64,000 bases of DNA from CAWFZT01 sp963820415 (lineage in GTDB: Bacteria > Chloroflexota > Anaerolineae > Anaerolineales > Anaerolineaceae), in contig CAWFZT010000008.1 of NCBI GenBank assembly GCA_963820415.1, positions 806,001 through 870,000 on the forward strand, given 5' to 3'. The position numbers and the translations under genes were made by a program. The notes beneath the pieces are model-generated. The model ran no database searches and was not told where the DNA came from. It saw only the letters and a list, made by a program, of their open reading frames with translations. Shown here piece after piece: positions 1 to 7,525 of the stretch; position 1 is the stretch's first letter, and every line of letters begins with the position of its first letter.

Positions 1-534
1 AAAGCCAGGCCGCCGGGCGCCCTGCGGGCGTGGCACAAATGGCTGCCGTATGCAGCGGCGCTGGTGATCGCCGTCCAGGTCGTCCTGTACATGCGTATGG
101 ACGCCGGGTTGTATATGCAGACTCTGCGGCGCGAGCAGGATTCGCCTACCTTTGCTTTCTATGAGCACCTGAACCAGGCCTATCTCTCCCGGCTGCCGGC
201 GGACATGCCGCTAGTCTTCTACCGGGACTGGCTGATCTATGTGCCACCCGGGCCGCACTGGCGCGTGGATATCAACTGGAACCTGGCCAGCTACGGTTCC
301 CTGACCGATCCGCCCCCGGATTTCATCCTGATCGAACAGGCCAACGTGGATCTGTTTACCGACCCGGCCACTATAAAAGTAGCGGCCGACCCGGCCACCA
401 TGCTCGACCACGTGAAGTTCTACACGGACGTCCGCGATAACCGGGTGCCGGGGTATCACCTGCTGTTCCAGGATGGCTTTGGGATTGCCCTGGTGAAGGA
501 AGCCATTTACCAGGAATATCTGAGCAAATATTAG
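1..534 (+). CDS. C-terminal part of a membrane glycosyltransferase-like protein (5' truncated by window edge)
   Basis: The reading frame is open from base 1, so the start lies outside the window. The visible 177 residues begin with a basic stretch and one hydrophobic segment (about residues 16-32), followed by a soluble tail of about 140 residues rich in aromatic and acidic positions. The tail ending with a conserved-looking FGIALVKEAIYQEYL resembles C-termini of PMT/GT39-type multi-spanning glycosyltransferases common in Chloroflexota, where a soluble domain follows the last membrane span. That family assignment is inference from pattern only. The stop codon overlaps the stop of the convergent pheT gene by a few bases, so the two transcripts meet tail to tail. 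Confidence 0.5.
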   Translation, partial: KARPPGALRAWHKWLPYAAALVIAVQVVLYMRMDAGLYMQTLRREQDSPTFAFYEHLNQAYLSRLPADMPLVFYRDWLIYVPPGPHWRVDINWNLASYGSLTDPPPDFILIEQANVDLFTDPATIKVAADPATMLDHVKFYTDVRDNRVPGYHLLFQDGFGIALVKEAIYQEYLSKY

Positions 535-3103
535 CTGCGTAGTTTAGCGCCAATCTCCTTTTCCAGGGCCTGCACGATGCGCTGGCGGATTTTGGCGGCC
601 TCGCTGTCGGTCAGGGTGCGGTCGAGGGCCTGGTAGGTCAGGCTGTAGGCCATGCTCTTCTTACCGGCGCCGATCTGCTCGCCGCGGTAGATGTCGAACA
701 GGCGCGCCTGGCTGAGCAGCTTGCCGCCTGCCTTGCGAATCACCTCGACTACTTTCTCGGCAGTAGTCTCTGCATCCACAATCACAGCAATGTCTTCCAG
801 CACAGGCGGGAAGGCCGGCACGGGGGCGGTGTCGTAATAAGGTTGAGCCAACGCCTGGAGCGCTTCCAGGTCGAGGTCGGCCGCCAACACCGCGGCCGGG
901 CCGAAGTCGTAATGCTCTTTGACCAGCGGGTGCAGCTCGCCGAAAATCCCCAGCACGGCCTCGCCGGAACGGATCAAGGCGGATTTGCCGGGGTGGAAGA
1001 TCGGGTCACCGGCGGGCGCGTAGGTCACGCCGGGCACGTGCAGCCACTCCAGGATGCTTTCGAGGATGCCTTTCAAGTCGTAGAAATCCAGGTTTGATCC
1101 CTGCGGGTCGGGCAGGTCCCAGGCCGGCAGGTGGCGCAGCCCGCTCAGGGCGATCACGACATGGCGCGGCTCGTCCGGCAGCTCCTGCCCCGGGTGAGGG
1201 AGGAAAACTGGGCCGATCTCGAACATGGCCAGGTGGTCGCTCAGGCGGGTGTTGCGCTCGATAATTTCCAGCACGGATGCCAGCAGGCTGCGGCGCATGA
1301 CGTTGCGCTCGGGGGTGATCGGGTTGTAGATGCGCAGATACTCAGGCTCGGCATAAGGCGCGCCGGTTGGGACGAGGCGGGCCTCCTTCTCGGGGGCGGT
1401 CATGCGGAAGGTGACCAACTCCTGCAGGCCCAGGCTGACCAGCAGGTCGCGCAGGCGTTCCTCGATCTCGAAGACCGGGTTCGGGCGCAGGCGCGGCATT
1501 GGGTCAGCCATTCGGGTGATCGGGAATGTTGTTATAGCCGTACAGGCGGGCGACCTCTTCGAGCACGTCCGCCCGGCCGACCACACCTTCGCCGATATCC
1601 ATGCGGATGGGCGGCGTCTGGGCGTAGACGGTCTCGCCCTCGATACGGCAGGTGAACTCCAGCCGGGTCAGCAGCCCGGCCAATCTCCTGGGCGGTCAGC
1701 CGGATGTCGAGCAGGCGCAGGGCGTCAGCGGGGGTGACGTCCACGCGCGGGTCGACCTGCACCAAGGGGTATTCGTCGATCAGCCCGGCGGCGACCTGGC
1801 CGTCAGACCAGGCGGCCATGCGGTCGATGCAGATTTGGACGCCGTATTCTGCCAGGGCCGGGTGCACGCCGCGCGAGAAGCGATAGCCCGCCTCGGATTG
1901 CAGCTTCTGGGCGCCAACTGTACGGCGGATGTTGATAAAATTCCAGGCCGCGCCTTCCAGCAGCACGTTGCGGGTCTTTTCGGTCACCTCACTCTCGGCC
2001 CCGCCCATCACCCCGGCGATGGAAAGCGCCCCGGCTGTGTCGGAGACCAGCTCGGTGAAGCTGTCCAGGGGGCGGTCGACGCCATCCAGGGTGGTCAGGC
2101 GCTCGCCAGGGTGGGCCTGGCGGGTGATGATGGTGGGAGGTTTACCGCCCGCCCGGGCGACCAGCACATCGTAATCGAAGGCGTGCAGCGGCTGGCCGAT
2201 CTCCAGCATGACGTAGTTGGTGGCATCGACGATGCTGTTGATCGGGCGCATCCCGGCCAGGCGCAGGCGGCGCTGCACCAGGTAAGGGCTGGGCTGGGGG
2301 GTGACGTCACGCACCAGGCCGAGCACGAAACGCGGGTTAAGCTCGGGGTTGGTGATTTGAATGGCGGCCTGTCCGGCGATGGACGCACCATCCGCAGCCA
2401 GCACGGGGGCAGGCTTGCGCAGCGCCTTGCCGGTCACGGCGGCCAGCTCGCGCGCCACTCCCAGCACGCAGGCATTGCGGGTCATATTAGGGGTGATCGA
2501 AATATCGAAGACGGCATCGCCCATGTAATCAGCCAGCGGCGCGCCGGTGGGAGCGTCGTCGTCCAGGATGATCACCCCCTCATGCTCGTCTGAGATGCCC
2601 AGCTCTTTTTCGGAGCAGACCATCGAGAACGACTCGACCCCGCGGATTTTGGCGCGCTTGAGCGTGGTCAGCACCTGCCCGGGCTGGTGACCGTCATAAA
2701 TGGGCGCGCCTTCTTTGGCGTAAGCCACTTTGAGCGGCCTGGGCAGCGGCCCCTGGCCCTTGTACGGGTAGAGGTTGGGCGCGCCGGTCAAGACGATGAT
2801 CTCCTGCGTACCGTCGTTCAGCCGGCACAACACCAGCCGGTCGGCGTTGGGGTGCGGCATGACCTCGTCGATGCGCGCTACCACGATCTTATCCGGGTCC
2901 CAGGACAGGCCGCTGAGCTTGACCCGCGGCCGGTTGGCCTGGGTGCGGTCGCCGGAAGGAGTTGGCTGAGTGGCAGGCATCGGCAGCCCGATGACCTGGA
3001 GCTCATCTACTTCCAGCCCGACCATGGTCAGCGTGCTGGCCAGATCCAGGAGTGGAAGGTCAATATCAACGAAATCTTTCAACCAGGAAAGAGGTACTTT
3101 CAT
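531..3103 (-). CDS. pheT: Phenylalanyl-tRNA synthetase beta subunit (two apparent frameshifts)
   Basis: PheT is the editing and tRNA-binding subunit of the alpha2-beta2 synthetase that charges tRNA-Phe. The N-terminus MKVPLSWLKDFV is canonical, followed by an EMAP-II-like tRNA-binding domain, B3/B4 editing and B5 domains, and a C-terminal ferredoxin-fold anticodon-binding domain. The start at 3103 is chosen for its GGAGG ribosome binding site. The family sequence runs through three reading frames: a shift near 1680 (after LTAQEI) and another near 1505 (after YGYNNIPDHP). All three pieces are well conserved and together give about 860 residues, a normal length. As the enzyme is essential, sequencing indels are the simplest reading. 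It lies 12 bases after pheS in one operon. Confidence 0.93.
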
Positions 3104-3115
3104 TCTTGCCTCCAT

Positions 3116-4156
3116 TTAGAACTGATCCAGGAAACGAACGTCGTTCGCCCAGAAATAGCGGATATCTTCGATGTGGTAGCGCAGCATGGCCACCCGGCCG
3201 GGGCCGATGCCGGCGGCGAAACCGGAGAACTGCTCGGGATCGTAACCGCCGTTGCGCAGCACGGTGGGATGCACCATGCCGCAGCCCATGATCTCCAGCC
3301 AGCCGGAGCCTTTGCAGATCACGCAGCCCTTGCCGCCGCACAGAAAACATTCCACGTCCATCTCGCCGCTGGGCTCGGTGAAGGGGAAGTAAGAGGGGCG
3401 CAGGCGGATCTGGACGTTATCGCCGAACATGCGGCGGGCGAACCCTTCGAGGGTGCCCTTCATATCGGCGAAGGTGATGTGCAGGCCAACCGCCAGCACC
3501 TCAACCTGCTGGAACTGCAAATCCGAGCGCACGCTGGTCTGCTCGTAGCGGTAGCACATGCCGGGCAGTACCACGCGCACCGGCTCGGGGGCATAGGCGC
3601 GCATGGCGTGGATTTGTCCAGGTGAGGTATGCGTGCGCAAAACGACGCCAGGGGTGGCGGCGTGGAAGGTATCCCACATGTCGCGCGCCGGATGGTAGGG
3701 CGGGATGTTGAGCAGGCCAAAGTTAAGGTCATCCGTTTCGACGTCGGGTGACAGGAAAACCTGGAAGCCCATTTCGGCGAAGATGGCAAACATTTCGCGC
3801 AGGATCTGCGTGGTGGGATGCAGCCGCCCGTGCACCGGCCGGCGGCCCGGCAGGGTCACATCCAGGCGCTCCTGGGTCAGGGCGCGCTGCAGGCTGGCCT
3901 GCTTGATGGTCTCACTGCGCCCGGTAAAAGCGGCTTCCAGGGCCAGCTTGACCTGGTTGGCGCGCTGCCCGACCTGAGGACGCAGCTCTTTGTCGACCTT
4001 CGACAGGTTGCTAAATACCTGCATGACCGGGGCGCTGCGCCCCAGGTGGGCCGTGCGCCAGGCCTGCAAGGCAGCCTCGTCTTCGATGGCGCTGACCGCC
4101 TGCAAGGCTTTCTGCTGCATCTCTTCTAACTGGGTCAAAATGTTTGCTTCGCTCAT
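3116..4156 (-). CDS. pheS: Phenylalanyl-tRNA synthetase alpha subunit
   Basis: This is the catalytic class II subunit that forms phenylalanyl-adenylate and transfers it to tRNA-Phe. The protein has 346 residues: an N-terminal coiled-coil tRNA-binding arm (MSEANILTQLEEMQQKAL), then the class II core with motif 2 (CYRYEQTSVRSDLQFQQVE), a cysteine-rich CFLCGGKGCVICKGSGW loop typical of bacterial PheS, and motif 3 near the C-terminus (GFAAGIGPGRVAMLRYHIED). The start at 4156 has a perfect AGGAGG 7 bases upstream; the frame is open further upstream but that stretch is the T-box leader. First gene of pheS-pheT, under T-box control. Confidence 0.96.
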   Translation of the reverse strand: MSEANILTQLEEMQQKALQAVSAIEDEAALQAWRTAHLGRSAPVMQVFSNLSKVDKELRPQVGQRANQVKLALEAAFTGRSETIKQASLQRALTQERLDVTLPGRRPVHGRLHPTTQILREMFAIFAEMGFQVFLSPDVETDDLNFGLLNIPPYHPARDMWDTFHAATPGVVLRTHTSPGQIHAMRAYAPEPVRVVLPGMCYRYEQTSVRSDLQFQQVEVLAVGLHITFADMKGTLEGFARRMFGDNVQIRLRPSYFPFTEPSGEMDVECFLCGGKGCVICKGSGWLEIMGCGMVHPTVLRNGGYDPEQFSGFAAGIGPGRVAMLRYHIEDIRYFWANDVRFLDQF

Positions 4157-4172
4157 TTCAGCCTCCTGAAAT

Positions 4173-4202
4173 AAAAAATCCCGTCCCCTCAAGGGACGGG
4201 AT
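4173..4202 (-). terminator. T-box regulated intrinsic terminator of pheST leader
   Basis: On the minus strand a perfect 10-bp stem (ATCCCGTCCC pairing with GGGACGGGAT) with a 5-nt loop is followed by a run of T, just upstream of the pheS ribosome binding site. The distance to the T-box sequence (AGGGTGGTACCGCGG at about 4219-4233) fits the antiterminator/terminator switch of T-box riboswitches: uncharged tRNA should favour the antiterminator and let transcription enter pheST. Confidence 0.9.
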
Positions 4203-4261
4203 GAACTTCCGCGGTACCACCCTTGTTGGCTGCCAGGCGCAGCCCACTTTATCCAACGGCC

Positions 4262-4297
4262 CGATCGAAGCGATCGAAGCGATCGAAGCGATCGAGG
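4262..4297. repeat. 9-bp tandem repeat (four copies) inside the T-box leader
   Basis: Four successive copies of CGATCGAAG (the last is CGATCGAGG) lie between stem I and the antiterminator of the pheST leader. The unit contains the self-complementary CGATCG, so the copies can pair with one another. The position is the linker of the T-box RNA, where family members vary most in length. Copy number may vary between strains, which is inference. Confidence 0.85.
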
Positions 4298-4493
4298 CGA
4301 TTGGCTGCGCAATAACGCTGCGCCGGCGGCCCGAACTAATGGTCCTTTGCAGGACGTTCACCCGGGCAGCTCTGGAGGGAACTTCGGCCGGTTTCTCCCG
4401 GGCAAGGGTCTCAGTCTAAGCCCTCGCCTCCCTGTCGGCATTCCACCGGCGTACTTTCCTCTTTCACAGCCATTGACTGGTGAATTAAGCTTT

Positions 4494-4521
4494 ATTATAT
4501 CCGAAATGGGAAGATTTTCAA
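4494..4521 (-). promoter_or_regulatory. Sigma-70-type promoter of the pheST leader
   Basis: The minus strand shows TTGAAA (4516-4521), a 16-bp spacer and a perfect TATAAT (4494-4499). Transcription would start near 4487, giving a leader of about 330 nt before pheS, a normal length for a T-box leader. Confidence 0.75.
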
Positions 4522-4538
4522 GGGATAATTCTTCCCAT

Positions 4539-4655
4539 TTATTTTTCATCGTCTTTATGATGTTTTGGCAAACCACCGGTGCCTACCACAGCAATCAGAT
4601 ACAAAACCGCCACCAGCGCTATAAATCCCAGGATTCCTATCAAGATATTGACCAT
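4539..4655 (-). CDS. Single-span membrane miniprotein (38 aa)
   Basis: A short reading frame begins with ATG at 4655 behind a purine-rich GGAAGGGAAGAGA site, a good ribosome binding sequence. It encodes MVNILIGILGFIALVAVL and so on: one hydrophobic helix of about 25 residues, then a short charged tail ending KHHKDDEK. Such a layout (membrane helix with a basic/acidic cytoplasmic tail) is typical of bacterial small membrane proteins. It ends just before the pheST promoter and is read in the same direction. I do not recognise a family. The combination of ribosome binding site, hydrophobic composition and charged tail makes chance unlikely but not excluded. Confidence 0.5.
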   Translation of the reverse strand: MVNILIGILGFIALVAVLYLIAVVGTGGLPKHHKDDEK

Positions 4656-4779
4656 TTCTCTTCCCTTCCTGGAGAATCAAAAAATTCTCCCTCAACTCGT
4701 TCTTCCGGCTTCTTCCCCGGAATAACCTGCCACAACCGCCAGGTTCGAACTATCTCCTCCACATGCGGCAATTACTCTT

Positions 4780-4992
4780 TTATAGTACCACGATCGGGGA
4801 GCAAAATAAATACCTGTAACACCATTTCCAAGGCTGCAATGCCGGCCCATCTTCAATCAGCCTTTGTAGAATATTGACCTGGTTGACAAGGATCATCCAG
4901 AGACGCTCTCGTTGACTGGCAGTCAACATTACACTCAAGCCTTCGTTCATGCGCTGGATGACCTGCAAGGCTTCAGACAATTTATTCATCAT
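4780..4992 (-). CDS. Small hypothetical protein (about 70 aa)
   Basis: An open frame encodes an amphipathic, helix-rich N-terminal portion (NKLSEALQVIQRMNEGLSVM, then a further helix with QRERLWMILVNQVNIL) followed by a less convincing C-terminal tail. There is no clear ribosome binding site before either ATG at 4992 or 4989. It lies upstream of the 38-residue membrane protein on the same strand. No family is recognised; it may be a decayed gene or a spurious frame. Confidence 0.3.
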   Translation of the reverse strand: MMNKLSEALQVIQRMNEGLSVMLTASQRERLWMILVNQVNILQRLIEDGPALQPWKWCYRYLFCSPIVVL

Positions 4993-5103
4993 GGTGAAAT
5001 ATTAGAACGGTAAAGCAAGAAAACGAGTTATACCCAATGTATCTAAAAGCTGAAAATATATTTGCGAAACAGATGAAGTTTTTATCATCACTTTCATCTA
5101 GTC

Positions 5104-5131
5104 TTGTCGATTTTCTCTATCTCGTTATAAT
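5104..5131 (+). promoter_or_regulatory. Candidate promoter of a very short transcript
   Basis: TTGTCG (5104-5109), a 16-bp spacer and TATAAT (5126-5131) on the plus strand form a good sigma-70-type promoter. No gene follows; a rho-independent terminator lies about 60 bases downstream. Confidence 0.5.
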
Positions 5132-5137
5132 CATAAA

Positions 5138-5196
5138 TGCAAAGCCTGACTGAGGCACGAATCTGAGGCGACTGTAAAATGTCGCCTTGGTTTTTT
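5138..5196 (+). ncRNA. Candidate small RNA between promoter and terminator (about 59 nt)
   Basis: The interval runs from the predicted start after the TATAAT at 5126-5131 to the end of the T-run at 5191-5196. It contains a GGCGAC...GTCGCC hairpin at its 3' end and no convincing reading frame. A free-standing promoter plus terminator is the usual sequence signature of a small RNA, but it may also be the remnant of a leader whose gene was lost, as this region holds several gene fragments. No known RNA family is recognised. Confidence 0.3.
5167..5196 (+). terminator. Intrinsic terminator
   Basis: A 6-bp GC-rich stem (GGCGAC at 5167-5172, GTCGCC at 5181-5186) is followed by TTGG and six T residues on the plus strand. 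Confidence 0.6.
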
Positions 5197-5280
5197 ATTT
5201 CACGCTAACGGTGGCGGTCAACACCGGTGAGGTGCCCTCAAAGTCGCCTGGTATATCCCAATTGCGGTATTTAGTGGCAC
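5195..5280 (-). pseudogene. 3' fragment of a secreted beta-domain-like protein
   Basis: Read on the minus strand, the frame ends with WDIPGDFEGTSPVLTATVSV and a lysine, then TAA at 5195-5197. The alternating Thr/Val pattern looks like the last strand of an extracellular beta-sandwich domain. Nothing recognisable continues upstream, so only about 25 residues of the original gene appear to remain. The family cannot be named from so short a piece. Confidence 0.25.
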
Positions 5281-5304
5281 AAAAGAGGAGGAAAATAGGT
5301 CTTT

Positions 5305-5355
5305 CTCCCATAGGAGCTTTAGTTATGGCAGGAAATAATCCATGGTTTTGTTATA
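5305..5355. repeat. 51-bp dispersed repeat, copy 1
   Basis: The sequence from CTCC.TAGGAGCTTTAG through the ATAATCCA.GGTTTTG.TATA end recurs at 7090-7140 with only a few differences. Both copies lie next to truncated gene fragments. No coding sense is evident. Confidence 0.7.
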
Positions 5356-5384
5356 AATAGGTGGCCGGTTTCGGTGCCGGTGTA

Positions 5385-5489
5385 TCAAAGTGCTACCGCC
5401 AGGACTTCGCTGGCTGATAAGCTTATGGGGCTTAGATCTCTGATGCAGTTGCGGAGGTTTTCATCTTTCGGCAATTCGGTGTATTTCAT
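5385..5489 (-). pseudogene. N-terminal fragment of a RadC-like protein
   Basis: A start codon at 5489 has a good GGAGAG ribosome binding site (AAGGAGAGAACC). The 34 residues MKYTELPKDENLRNCI... followed by LSASEVLAVAL resemble the N-terminal helix-hairpin-helix part of RadC-family proteins (typically ...LSDAELLAILL.TGT). A TGA interrupts the frame at 5385-5387, and the codons beyond it still read YTGTETG, close to the family's next residues. This supports a decayed gene, though the match is short and the assignment tentative. Confidence 0.3.
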
Positions 5490-5756
5490 GGTTCTCTCCT
5501 TGTTTCAGGTTATGGGGTTAGGTGTATAACCTCAGAGAGCAACCCAAATTAAGGATGCCTGGAAGGGAAAATCGCAGGTAAGAGAATCGCTACACGCCCC
5601 GCTACGTGTCACCTACGGGGTTTTTATAAAATGGGTATATTGATATGGCTTTTCCGATTACGGGGCTATACGCCCCGATACACAGGTGTTTGAAAATCGG
5701 TCACCTGGAACTGACCTGACCCTTTTTACGTAAAAACAGGGGATAAATGAGGCATT

Positions 5757-6419
5757 TTAACTACAAATCGCTTCACGTCCCGATACGAAAGCAGGTTCTC
5801 TTAACAACCACAATAGTAAAACACCGCTGATCGCACCACTCACTGCTCCAGGGATAACTCCCACTACAAAAATAGTTAATAATTTTACGTCAGAATTAAC
5901 GTAAGGAATTGGAATTGATGGGGACGATGGGAAGATCGTCTCTGGTAGATAGAAACAAAGACTTAAACAAACCACATAGCAGATCGAACACAAGACGCTG
6001 ATCCAGATCCAATGCCCTGCCCGGCTTACAATTCTCCGCAATACCAGCCATTGCAATATACCAGAGATAAACACGCAAAACAAAGCGGCGACGATAAGCC
6101 CAAAAGCCACTTGAAATAACGCAGTTTCACTGTAGTCGGAGTCGGAAATATGTGATTTAATGAATCCGAATAAAATAGCTTCCGGAATTGCAACAATGAT
6201 CGTCATCAGAAACCATAAGTTGGGAACTTTAAGATGGTGCTGTAAAATTTTTTGCCCGCCATATCCAATAATAACATTCGCTACGAGGAAACCAAAACCG
6301 ATAACAAGATTGTATGGATTGTAGGTAGCGATGAGGAAACCAATTCCTGAGCCAAGCATTGATACCAACATCCACTGAAGAAAGAATTTTCCGCGGTGGA
6401 TTTTATATTCAGTTGCCAT
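5757..6419 (-). CDS. Multi-spanning membrane protein of unknown function
   Basis: The protein has 220 residues and about six hydrophobic segments (roughly residues 12-30, 35-52, 66-86, 101-127, 135-158 and 178-207). A QWLVLRR motif near residue 122, following a membrane span, recurs in uncharacterised membrane proteins of Chloroflexota and Cyanobacteria as far as I recall. A GGAAGG site lies about 15 bases before the ATG at 6419. It stands alone in the AT-rich segment, unlike its broken neighbours it is intact, and its codon use is more AT-rich than the surrounding housekeeping genes, which fits recent acquisition. No function can be stated. Confidence 0.7.
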   Translation of the reverse strand: MATEYKIHRGKFFLQWMLVSMLGSGIGFLIATYNPYNLVIGFGFLVANVIIGYGGQKILQHHLKVPNLWFLMTIIVAIPEAILFGFIKSHISDSDYSETALFQVAFGLIVAALFCVFISGILQWLVLRRIVSRAGHWIWISVLCSICYVVCLSLCFYLPETIFPSSPSIPIPYVNSDVKLLTIFVVGVIPGAVSGAISGVLLLWLLREPAFVSGREAICS

Positions 6420-6604
6420 CGAGTTTTTGCTACCTTCCTTTCTTCACCAATCGATAGACAAATTATGATGAAGAAATATTCTTTCGGGTCGGGATAGTCA
6501 GCTAGACAACTTCAATTAAAAATATTGTAGCACTATCATATCAATAAAAATCTAAGAAAAAATCCATCATAATGGCATAGATCCTCCCCTGCCAAAACAA
6601 ATCC

Positions 6605-6871
6605 ATGCCGTTATACTCAAACGTGTTTATCGGTGCGATTAACTCTGGTGTGTGTCAATTTCTGGCATCTATGGCTCCGGTCATTGATGGACATGACTGC
6701 GTCATTGACTGCTCGGGTAACTTTACTTCTGAAACTGTACTCTCTTTATTCCCCAAGCCCACCGCAATTTATTCAAATGATGTTTCTCTTTATTCTTGTC
6801 TGGCCGGCGCTTACCTGACCGGCGAGGATTTTCCGATGTCCATCTCGGACAAAAGCCCGGCCTGGCTCTAA
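6605..6871 (+). pseudogene. N-terminal fragment of an adenine-methyltransferase-like protein
   Basis: The 88 residues begin MPLYSNVFIGAINSGVCQFL, continue with VIDCSGNFTSETVLS and then SNDVSLYSCLAGAYLTG. The order glycine-rich start, C-S-G-N-F loop and NDVSLYS resembles the SAM-binding half of the 'putative antirestriction adenine methyltransferase' proteins found on phages and mobile elements. The frame then stops after 13 unrelated residues, so the target-recognition and C-terminal parts are missing. There is no ribosome binding site. A truncated mobile-element gene is the best reading; the family name is from memory of its sequence pattern. Confidence 0.45.
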
Positions 6872-6985
6872 CCCTGGATGGTCAGTAACTTGAGGAACCT
6901 GGCGGCGGTTATGGTAATCATGAATACCTCTTTTCAAGTGTAAAAAAATATTCTCCTCCCTTAGTAAGGGGGTCTGATATTCTCA

Positions 6986-7040
6986 AAGTGAACCTGGGGG
7001 GTATCGTTCGCCACAATTGAATAGCTGACCCTGGATGCAG
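6986..7040. repeat. GTGAACC-type dispersed repeat, copy 1
   Basis: The core GTGAACCTGGGGGGTAT is followed by the CCACAATTGAATAG and CTGACCCTGGATGCAG parts, a block shared with 29339-29392. In this copy the right half of the GTGAAC/GTTCAC inverted repeat has become GTTCGC. Confidence 0.8.
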
Positions 7041-7089
7041 TAATTCCATATTGAATAGCCTGAATGCGGAAAAAGGAAAAAAGAGTTAT

Positions 7090-7140
7090 CTCCTGTAGGA
7101 GCTTTAGTTATGGCAGGAAATAATCCAAGGTTTTGCTATA
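7090..7140. repeat. 51-bp dispersed repeat, copy 2
   Basis: Nearly identical to 5305-5355; see that entry for the shared sequence. It ends about 140 bases before the rpiA fragment. Confidence 0.7.
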
Positions 7141-7280
7141 TATTTTTGCAAAATCCAGTAATTCAAGTAGATTGTGCTAAAGAACGATTGAGTCCTTTGA
7201 TACGGATTTATAAAATTCGGACTTACGCAAGATAGGAATTGTCAGCGTCCGGTTTTTATGGTTGTGAAATGCCGAAATAA

Positions 7281-7496
7281 ATGACGATAATATTTTTGGT
7301 AACTACTCAGACTTGCCATCAGGGTAATCTGATCCTGGACTGCAATTTTGGCCCGATTGCCGATCCTGACTGCCTGGCCTGCCGGTTAAACGGCCGCGCC
7401 GGCATTGTCGAGCATGGATTATTCATCGGCCTGGCGAGCGACGTGATCGTGGCCGGTGAAAACAGCTGCCAGCACCTTTCCAGAAAACTGGCCTGA
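7281..7496 (+). pseudogene. rpiA: C-terminal fragment of ribose-5-phosphate isomerase A
   Basis: From about 7323 the frame reads GNLILDCNFGPIADPDCL and then GIVEHGLFIGLASDVIVAG, the conserved C-terminal strand-loop of RpiA (typically GN.ILD..FG.I.DP...GVVE.GLF). The normal protein is about 220-230 residues; only the last 55-60 remain, and the preceding dozen residues do not fit the family. The substrate-binding N-terminal two thirds are missing, so the fragment cannot be an active isomerase. The joint lies about 30 bases after the start of the open frame. Confidence 0.75.
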
Positions 7497-7525
7497 GTCC
7501 GGGGTATGGTGGCATGGGTGAGCGT

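Larger units (their letters stand above)
4170..4487 (-). promoter_or_regulatory. T-box riboswitch leader of pheST
   Basis: The minus strand carries the diagnostic T-box AAGGGTGGTACCGCGG, followed at once by an intrinsic terminator and then the pheS ribosome binding site. Upstream lies a structured stem I region with an AAAGTA-type kink-turn motif near 4455 and a GGTGAAC element near 4355. A UUC triplet at 4379-4381 (minus strand) sits at a plausible specifier position for tRNA-Phe, but I assigned it without folding, so it is tentative. The leader is expected to sense uncharged tRNA-Phe by binding its anticodon and CCA end. Confidence 0.92.
6872..7280. other. Non-coding gap with two short dispersed repeats
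   Basis: No gene is supported here. It contains a copy of the GTGAACCTGGGGGGT repeat (6986-7040), a second copy of the 51-bp repeat (7090-7140), and an AT-rich stretch leading into the rpiA fragment. Confidence 0.6.

Noticed and set aside
4157..4312. 52-residue N-terminal extension of PheS
   Set aside because: These codons are the T-box leader and terminator; the Met at 4156 has a perfect AGGAGG and the family N-terminus.
4741..4775. AGGTTCGAAC stretch resembling a tRNA T-loop
   Set aside because: No acceptor stem, D-arm or anticodon arm can be paired around it.
7216..7245. GGACTTACGCAA, like the terminal repeat of some insertion sequences
   Set aside because: No second end, target duplication or transposase fragment is seen nearby.
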